Shown here piece by piece: positions 23,578 through 28,761 of a stretch of 28,761 nucleotides of DNA (its first letter is position 1; every line of letters begins with the position of its first letter). A program made the position numbers and the translations under genes. Source of the DNA: SZUA-287 sp036397975. Its GTDB lineage: Bacteria > Bacteroidota > Ignavibacteria > UBA10030 > UBA6906. The DNA is taken from positions 1 through 28,761 of the forward strand of contig DASWHW010000184.1 in NCBI GenBank assembly GCA_036397975.1, read 5' to 3'. The notes under the pieces were generated by a model. The model ran no database searches. It was not told where the DNA came from and saw only the letters and a program-made list of their open reading frames with translations.

Positions 23578-24276
23578 ATGAATCTTTTTGATATGTTCAT
23601 GAAGGGTGGGATCATTATGTATCCCATCCTGTTATGTTCGATACTTGCGGTTTATATTAGTATTGAACGAATCCTCGTCCTGAGAAAGGCCCAACTGGAT
23701 GTGGGACAATTCATGATGAAGCTGAAAAGCATTTTCCAGAAGGGAGATGTTACAGGCGTTCTGACTTTTTGTTCTCAAAAAGACGCGCCGATTGCCAACA
23801 TCATTCGACATGGCATTGTGAAGCATGATCAAGGAGATGAAAAAGTTCGCCAGGCGGTAGACGATGCGGGTCGGGCGGAGGTGTATCACCTTGAGAAACG
23901 ACTCTCCATACTTGCCAGCATTGCGGGTATTGCACCAATGCTAGGTTTCCTGGGAACTGTCAGCGGGATGGTGTCTGCATTTCAACGAATAGAAGGACTG
24001 GGGGGAATCGTGAATCCATCTGATCTTGCAGGGGGAATCTGGGAAGCACTTCTTACTACGGTGTTTGGATTGGTCGTTGGCATCATTGCGTACGCGCTTT
24101 ACAATTACTTCGTGACGCGGGTGAAACGCTTTGTGCACGAGATGGAAGTGACAACCACAGAATTTCTGGACCTCCTTCAAAAACGAGAACCAACCCCTTC
24201 CAAGGAAGGCAAAGCACCCGATCAGCGGACGTCACAGATGGCGTATCAGGAAGACGAATACTTCCGGAGAAAGTAG
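23578..24276 (+). CDS. MotA/TolQ/ExbB proton channel family protein
   Basis: The 232-residue protein is the channel subunit that, with ExbD/TolR, uses the proton motive force. Three membrane segments fit the family: ~12-32 (GIIMYPILLCSILAVYISIE), ~112-135 (ASIAGIAPMLGFLGTVSGM) and ~152-176 (ALLTTVFGLVVGIIAYALYN). LGTVSGMVSAF is the best-conserved family stretch. The short N-terminus and two-helix hairpin near the C-terminus fit ExbB/TolQ rather than flagellar MotA. The next two genes encode ExbD and a TonB-type protein, so it forms their motor. It starts 21 nt after the SPOR gene; the ribosome site is weak (GGGG ahead of TTCCAATG). Confidence 0.94.
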   Translation: MNLFDMFMKGGIIMYPILLCSILAVYISIERILVLRKAQLDVGQFMMKLKSIFQKGDVTGVLTFCSQKDAPIANIIRHGIVKHDQGDEKVRQAVDDAGRAEVYHLEKRLSILASIAGIAPMLGFLGTVSGMVSAFQRIEGLGGIVNPSDLAGGIWEALLTTVFGLVVGIIAYALYNYFVTRVKRFVHEMEVTTTEFLDLLQKREPTPSKEGKAPDQRTSQMAYQEDEYFRRK

Positions 24277-24284
24277 GAGACTTT

Positions 24285-24692
24285 ATGCGGTTTCAAACTG
24301 ACAACCAGCTTCTGTCGGTGTTCAGCTTCTCATCACTTACCGATATCGTGATGTTGCTCCTGATCTTTTTTCTAATTTCCAGCTCCTTTGTTATCCAACC
24401 GGGAATAAAGGTTGCTCTTCCCAAGGCGGAGACGGGCGAGACTCAAGCGGATCGTAATGTGACGATAACTCTTACGGAAAAGGGACAGGTCTTCATGAAT
24501 ACGGAGCAGGTAACCCTTGATCTCTTGGGCCAGAAATTGGCTGCCATTCTGAACAAGGATCCGGAGCAAGTAGTGGTGATCAAGGCTGACCGGACGGTGA
24601 CATTACAAAACACCATACAGGTGATCGATATTGCGAAAGCGGTCGGTGCACAGCGATTCATGATCGCCACACAGCCATTGAGTGGACAATAG
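24285..24692 (+). CDS. exbD: ExbD/TolR family biopolymer transport protein
   Basis: 135 residues. One N-terminal membrane helix (~18-38, LTDIVMLLLIFFLISSSFVI) carries the essential Asp (D20), the proton-carrying residue of ExbD/TolR, followed by a periplasmic domain with the usual KVALPKAETGE and VVVIKADRTVTLQNTIQVID. The start has AGGAGA upstream. It sits 8 nt after the TolQ/ExbB-type gene, as in canonical exbB-exbD pairs, and is 2 nt ahead of the TonB-type gene. Confidence 0.94.
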   Translation: MRFQTDNQLLSVFSFSSLTDIVMLLLIFFLISSSFVIQPGIKVALPKAETGETQADRNVTITLTEKGQVFMNTEQVTLDLLGQKLAAILNKDPEQVVVIKADRTVTLQNTIQVIDIAKAVGAQRFMIATQPLSGQ

Positions 24693-24694
24693 CG

Positions 24695-25474
24695 ATGACC
24701 CTCAAACGCGAGGACATTCAAGGCTGGGCTGGCTCCATTCTTCTCCACGTTCTCCTTGCGATCATCTTCCTGATTTGGCATGTGGAGAACATTACGACAG
24801 AACCCGAATTTATTGAATTGACGTGGGGTGCTATAGCTACCGTGGTGAAACCTGCAGTTCCTCAACCTGCAACCTCGTCTTCCTCCGGAGCAGCAGTCAC
24901 TCAAACCAATCCGTCATCCAGAACTTTGGACTTACCGGAAAGAAGATTCCTTGCGGAGAATGAAGACCTTCTTGCATTGAATCCCCAGAGGAAACTCGAA
25001 GCGGAAGATCACACCCCGAATACGCGGACCAATATCTCCGAAGGAGGCGATGGTGAAAAAGAACGAGGGTTTGGTGCGGGTGTTGGAGAAAAAAGAGACC
25101 GCTCATTGAACCCAAACTCTGGTGGTGAAGCCATGAATGTTGGCGGGCCGGGCATTGCAGGTTCCTCGGGCTCCGATATTAGCAACGCTGTTTCATACTC
25201 GATGACGTGGAGTGATGGTGGAACAAGAAAAAAAATTAGCGGAAACCTGCCCAATTATCCTGAAGGGGCGAATGTGGAGGCGCAAATAAAAATTGAAGCG
25301 GTTGTACAGCCCGATGGGGGAGTAAAGATTGTGAAGCCTACCCAGAAAGGGAATACAAGGTTGGAGGAAGCTGCCATGAAGGAAGTTCGCCTCTGGAAGT
25401 TTGAGCGACTGAGAGCTTCCGACCCTCAACGAGAGCAAACCTGCCTGATCACCTTCAACTTCAAGCTGCGATAA
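24695..25474 (+). CDS. TonB-family energy transducer
   Basis: 259 residues: a short cytoplasmic head, one membrane helix (~10-30, GWAGSILLHVLLAIIFLIW) containing S14-x3-H18, the Ser/His signature of TonB and TolA helices, a periplasmic linker rich in Ser, Asn and Gly rather than Pro/Lys, and a C-terminal TonB domain (~185-257, PNYPEGANVEAQIKIEAVV, EAAMKEVRLWKFERL). It should carry force from the TolQ/ExbD motor to an outer-membrane partner. The barrel gene two genes upstream with a TonB-box-like start is a candidate. The unusual linker suggests specialisation. The gene ends 5 nt short of a convergent gene. Confidence 0.85.
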   Translation: MTLKREDIQGWAGSILLHVLLAIIFLIWHVENITTEPEFIELTWGAIATVVKPAVPQPATSSSSGAAVTQTNPSSRTLDLPERRFLAENEDLLALNPQRKLEAEDHTPNTRTNISEGGDGEKERGFGAGVGEKRDRSLNPNSGGEAMNVGGPGIAGSSGSDISNAVSYSMTWSDGGTRKKISGNLPNYPEGANVEAQIKIEAVVQPDGGVKIVKPTQKGNTRLEEAAMKEVRLWKFERLRASDPQREQTCLITFNFKLR

Positions 25475-25479
25475 GGATT

Positions 25480-25779
25480 TTACCGTTCTTCGCCGGACCG
25501 GCTCTTTGTGTCATCAGAAAAAAAGAAATAGTAGAAGATTCCTTCTGCAATCGTCAGCAGAAGGAGTGAGACTGCATCTCTGTCCAGGTAGACGCCAAAT
25601 CCTTTCGGACCAAGGAACAGCTTGGTGAAGAAAGAGGAGATGGACCACCCGACAAAAAAAATAAGGACAAAGAAAAACACGGCAAGAAATCCCTCTCGAA
25701 CACCCTCCTCCTGGTAACGTCGTGTAAATGTTGCTGCGGCGGCAACAGTATGAAGATAGAAGACGAGGAGTGGTACCAT
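25480..25779 (-). CDS. Small polytopic membrane protein, unknown function
   Basis: 99 residues. Hydrophobic runs cover roughly 1-16 (MVPLLVFYLHTVAAAA), 31-52 (GFLAVFFFVLIFFVGWSI) and 69-87 (AVSLLLLTIAEGIFYYFFF), with a Gly/Lys/Asp loop between. The C-terminus is charged (DDTKSRSGEER). No family is recognised. It starts 4 nt after the glycosyltransferase stop on the same strand and is probably cotranscribed; a role as an accessory to the polysaccharide gene is inferred from position only. Confidence 0.6.
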   Translation of the reverse strand: MVPLLVFYLHTVAAAATFTRRYQEEGVREGFLAVFFFVLIFFVGWSISSFFTKLFLGPKGFGVYLDRDAVSLLLLTIAEGIFYYFFFSDDTKSRSGEER

Positions 25780-25783
25780 TGAC

Positions 25784-27238
25784 TCAGTCTACCCCCTTCG
25801 TCGCAAACGAAGCCCGAATTGTTCGCAACAGTATCTTGATATCGAAGGCCAAAGACCAATTTTCGATGTAGTACAGATCGTATTTTATTCTCTCGTCAAG
25901 AGAGGTATCTCCACGCAGTCCATTCACCTGTGCCCAGCCCGTCACTCCGGTTTTCATCCTGTGGCGGTCAAGGTATTTTGGCACTTTTGTTCGAAACTCT
26001 TCCACATAACGAGTCCGTTCAGGACGGGGACCCACCAAACTCATATCTCCCCGAAGGACGTTAAACAGTTGAGGGAGTTCATCAAGACTCGTTTTGCGAA
26101 GGATGCTTCCGAGGAACGTCCTTCGAGGGTCTTTGCTGATTCCTAACCCTGCACGGTCATCAAACTGCTCTGAACCGAGCCTCATCGATCGGAACTTATA
26201 CATCGTAAACTCCCGCTCGTCAAGGCCTATTCTCTTTTGTTTGAAAATGACAGGCCCCCTTGAAGTCAACTTGATCAGTGCCATGAGAGATATCCAGAGG
26301 GGAGACAAGAGAAGGAGGGAGGCCGCTGCGATGAAAATATCAAACGTTCTTTTGGTGACTCTTCCCCACAGGGTCAGTGGAATGCTTTTCAGCTTGAGGA
26401 AAGGGATTCCCTCCAGCTCTTCAACGCGTACCTGATTCGTCAGCAGTTCAAGCATATCGGGTACCATGAGGAACTCAACGTTGATTCCTTCACACTCGCC
26501 AATAATTTCGAAGAGACGATGATGCTCGGTTTCCGCCACAGCAATAAATACCGTTTCGACCTTCTTATTCTTAATGTATTCCGGTGATTCTTCCAGAGAG
26601 CCAAGGCATCGAAATTCAGATTGTACCGGATTCGCCGTCAATGGGTGGTCTGCGAAATGCCCAAGTATCTGGAAACCAAAAGACCGATGGTGATGAAGCT
26701 TTTGAAAAACATTGGTCGATGTCTTTTCGGCGCTGCCGATGATGACCGCCCTCTTCAGGTGTTTCCCTTTTCGGTACAACCGTCGCTCAATCCATTGAAC
26801 GATCCCGCGGCCGGTCATAAGGAAGAGAATCGAAAATATCCACAAGAACCCGAACACAACACGAGAATACGAGAACTCTCGGTAGAAGAATGCTGCACTC
26901 ATAACAATCAGCATTCCCAGGCTGACGACCTTTACAATCGCAACCGCCTCATCCGAAAGGTTGACGCTCCTCCTTGTTCGGTACATCTTCCGTGCATTAA
27001 ACAGTAGCAGCCAGACAACAACAACGAAGATGGAGCCTTCCATATAGCCGCTCAATGGAGGTGCGTCGCCCCGCACAAATCCAAAGGACTCAAACGTGGT
27101 GGATTGGAATCGTATCCAATATGAAATGAAGAACGACGATTCGATGGCGATCGCATCGAAAAGAACGGTAAGGAAGGGAATCAGAAGATCCGCACCATGG
27201 GACTGCGATGAGGACGATTGTGGATCCAGAGTACTCAA
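25784..27238 (-). CDS. Undecaprenyl-phosphate sugar phosphotransferase (WcaJ/WbaP type)
   Basis: Transfers a sugar-1-phosphate from a UDP-sugar to undecaprenyl phosphate, starting a surface polysaccharide repeat unit. The 484-residue length is normal for the large, five-helix class. The N-terminal half holds several membrane helices (FLTVLFDAIAIESSFFISYW and following) and a CoA-binding-like Rossmann domain. The C-terminal half is the catalytic Bac_transf domain: KRTFDIFIAAASLLLLSP, GPVIFKQKRIGLDE, YKFRSMR, SLDELPQLFNVLRGDMSLVG, PRPERTRYVEEF, and KTGVTGWAQVNGLRG. The start is a TTG at 27238, 15 nt after gmhA; no in-frame ATG lies close by. The exact sugar donor is not predictable from sequence. 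Confidence 0.92.
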   Translation of the reverse strand: MSTLDPQSSSSQSHGADLLIPFLTVLFDAIAIESSFFISYWIRFQSTTFESFGFVRGDAPPLSGYMEGSIFVVVVWLLLFNARKMYRTRRSVNLSDEAVAIVKVVSLGMLIVMSAAFFYREFSYSRVVFGFLWIFSILFLMTGRGIVQWIERRLYRKGKHLKRAVIIGSAEKTSTNVFQKLHHHRSFGFQILGHFADHPLTANPVQSEFRCLGSLEESPEYIKNKKVETVFIAVAETEHHRLFEIIGECEGINVEFLMVPDMLELLTNQVRVEELEGIPFLKLKSIPLTLWGRVTKRTFDIFIAAASLLLLSPLWISLMALIKLTSRGPVIFKQKRIGLDEREFTMYKFRSMRLGSEQFDDRAGLGISKDPRRTFLGSILRKTSLDELPQLFNVLRGDMSLVGPRPERTRYVEEFRTKVPKYLDRHRMKTGVTGWAQVNGLRGDTSLDERIKYDLYYIENWSLAFDIKILLRTIRASFATKGVD

Positions 27239-27253
27239 ACTGTGTTTCCGGAG

Positions 27254-27859
27254 CTAGCCGTACATTTCACGTTCGACAAGTCCACAGATAATATGAGCAA
27301 TGGTAATGTGTCCCTCTTGAATTCGCTGGGTGTCATTCGATGGGACAATAATCGCGACGTCGCAAAGGTCCTTCATCGAACCACCATCCCTGCCGATGAA
27401 CCCAATAGTGGACATTTTTCCGTGTCGGGCAGCCTTCAACGCAAGATTGACGCTCTCAGACTTTCCACTGGTGCTAATTCCGATGAGCACATCGCCCTCC
27501 ACACCGAGCGCCTCTGTCGCACGGGAAAACACGTTGTCATAACCCAGATCATTTGCACCTGCCGTCAGCATGGAGCTATCCGTTGTGAGCGCGATTGCGG
27601 GAATGCCGGGTCTTTTGATATTTGGATTCATACGAATGATGAACTCTGTTGCGATATGTTGTGCATCGGCAGCGCTCCCACCGTTGCCACATAACAACAG
27701 CTTTTTCTTATTGTTCAGCGATCTGATAATGACATCTACCGCTTTGATGATTTTGTCGGTACACTGTTCAAAGATTCTGGTTTTCGTCGCCGAGCTTGCT
27801 GCGAGTTCATCCTGAATGTATGCCTGACGCGCAAGTATTGTGACGGGCAGATGAGCCAT
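27254..27859 (-). CDS. gmhA: Phosphoheptose isomerase-like SIS protein
   Basis: Converts sedoheptulose 7-phosphate to D-glycero-D-manno-heptose 7-phosphate, first step of the ADP-heptose pathway. The 201-residue SIS-domain protein shows LLLCGNGGSAADAQHIATEF, GDVLIGISTSGKSESV (sugar-phosphate site) and a C-terminal IQEGHITIAHIICGLVE with conserved Glu and His. GmhA and DiaA are close relatives; the polysaccharide neighbour favours GmhA. ATG 27859 has GGAAAGG upstream. It lies 24 nt behind alaS and ahead of the phosphotransferase, so the three are likely in one transcript. Confidence 0.87.
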   Translation of the reverse strand: MAHLPVTILARQAYIQDELAASSATKTRIFEQCTDKIIKAVDVIIRSLNNKKKLLLCGNGGSAADAQHIATEFIIRMNPNIKRPGIPAIALTTDSSMLTAGANDLGYDNVFSRATEALGVEGDVLIGISTSGKSESVNLALKAARHGKMSTIGFIGRDGGSMKDLCDVAIIVPSNDTQRIQEGHITIAHIICGLVEREMYG

Positions 27860-27883
27860 TGGTACCTTTCCTTCTCTAAAGAT

Positions 27884-28761
27884 TTATTTTTGCATGAATG
27901 ACTTTACCAGAGAAACCGTTTGGGCAAGAGCCTCGTCGAGCTTCTCTACGTCTTTGCCACCCGCTGTTGCGAGGTGTGGTTTGCCACCTCCGCCTCCGCC
28001 GACCTTTTTGGCCATCTCTCCCACAATCCGTCCCGCCTGAAGTTTGTGCGATCGGATGAGGTCGTCAGTGACCACGCAAACAAACGCTGCCTTTTCCTGA
28101 ATAACAGAGCCAAGAACCCCCACGCCGCTTCCCAAGCGTGATCGCAGAGCGTCACCAAGGTTCTTCAACTCGTCCATCGTTTCCGTTTCAAACCGGGCAG
28201 AGACCACCTTGAATCCATTGACTGCGGAAGCATTTGCAACCAGTCTATCGATTCCGGTCGCAGCATCGCTCACCTTGTGTTTGCTGAGTTCCTTGCGAAG
28301 GTCGTTGGCCGTTTTTGACGCTTGCTCTACCAATTGGGAGAGTTGAACGTTCTCCCGCTCGACAAATTCTATTGCTTCCTGAGGTTGCTCCGGCAGTGAG
28401 GGAATGCGAATCCGCGGCCTTGATGTTGTCGCCCGCGACTTTCCAAACTTCTCCAATTCCCCTTGCAACTTCTCGGCTTCTTCGGCCAGTCGAGAAATTT
28501 CATCGGTCATCCGTTGGTGCTCCTGCATTTTACTCTGGATGAACCGCTGAATGCCCTCTCCTGTAATTGCTTCAATACGGCGGACGCCGCTGGCTATACT
28601 CGACTCAGAAACAATTTTGAAGACCCCGATCTCCCGGGTTCCTTTCACATGAGTTCCACCACAGAACTCGACGCTGAATTTTTCATCAATAAAAACAACA
28701 CGAACGATGTCGCCGTATTTGTCACCAAAGAACATTTTTACGTTCGGGATTTTCCTCGCCT
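27884..28761 (-). CDS. alaS: Alanyl-tRNA synthetase, C-terminal part (5' end outside window)
   Basis: The frame is open to the window's right edge and ends at 27884; about 291 C-terminal residues of an enzyme normally ~870-900 long are visible. It includes the end of the editing domain, with the zinc/active-site motif in SVEFCGGTHVKGT, a coiled-coil region (SKMQEHQRMTDEISRLAEEA), and the C-Ala/DHHA1 domain with GRIVGEMAKKVGGGGGGKPH and LATAGGKDVEKLDEAL. An ATG at 28735 is internal, since upstream residues (ARKIPNVK) continue the family sequence. The tRNA-Ala gene at 5381 is the sort of substrate that it charges. gmhA follows 24 nt after the stop. Confidence 0.97.
   Translation of the reverse strand, partial: ARKIPNVKMFFGDKYGDIVRVVFIDEKFSVEFCGGTHVKGTREIGVFKIVSESSIASGVRRIEAITGEGIQRFIQSKMQEHQRMTDEISRLAEEAEKLQGELEKFGKSRATTSRPRIRIPSLPEQPQEAIEFVERENVQLSQLVEQASKTANDLRKELSKHKVSDAATGIDRLVANASAVNGFKVVSARFETETMDELKNLGDALRSRLGSGVGVLGSVIQEKAAFVCVVTDDLIRSHKLQAGRIVGEMAKKVGGGGGGKPHLATAGGKDVEKLDEALAQTVSLVKSFMQK

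Noticed and set aside
25491..25502. GCCGG-A-CCGGC palindrome as a terminator for the TonB-type gene
   Set aside because: The loop is too short for the full stem, no T-run follows and the sequence encodes the C-terminus of the opposing gene.

Overview
The window reads as a bacterial chromosome segment with roughly balanced base composition. A gram-negative, probably FCB-group organism (Bacteroidota/Chlorobiota/Ignavibacteriota-like) is the best guess. The reasons are the LolA-like carrier, several outer-membrane barrels, a lipoprotein cyclophilin, a TPR / SPOR / TolQ / ExbD / TonB locus, LPS-type sugar genes, often weak Shine-Dalgarno sequences, and a ComB-family gene among housekeeping genes. 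The phylum is an inference; no rRNA is present.

Region 1 (about 1-5380) looks accessory. It holds the 3' part of a pentapeptide-repeat membrane protein, a decayed IS3-family element (about 1436-2766) with inverted repeats and a textbook -1 slippery site, a small membrane-anchored zinc-ribbon protein, and a compact three-gene operon on the minus strand (5051 to 3429). The first gene of that operon is TIGR04255-like; the other two have no assigned function. Region 2 (5381-5568) has two RNA genes in tandem: tRNA-Ala(CGC) with the G3:U70 identity pair, and the small SRP RNA.

Region 3 (5867-18070) is a tightly packed plus-strand housekeeping run: RNase G, GcvT, ComB-like phosphatase, FtsK, LolA-like carrier, a UPF0104/LPG-synthase-type membrane protein, a small outer-membrane barrel, a cyclophilin lipoprotein, DNA polymerase III delta, an ECF sigma factor, a probable anti-sigma protein, and a DUF92 gene broken by two opposite frameshifts. 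Many junctions overlap by one base.

Region 4 (18099-25474) starts with a good sigma70-type promoter and encodes a 1000-residue TPR protein, a beta-barrel with a TonB-box-like N-terminus but no room for a plug, a SPOR-domain protein, a TolQ/ExbB-like channel protein, ExbD, and a TonB-type energy transducer. The set looks like a self-contained, proton-motive-force-driven envelope system and, with the TIGR04255 operon, is the best candidate here for undescribed biology.

Region 5 (25480-28761, minus strand) reads alaS (C-terminal part only) to a GmhA-like isomerase to an undecaprenyl-phosphate sugar phosphotransferase to a small membrane protein, a cell-surface polysaccharide operon behind alanyl-tRNA synthetase. 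All calls come from reading the sequence; no database search was run.
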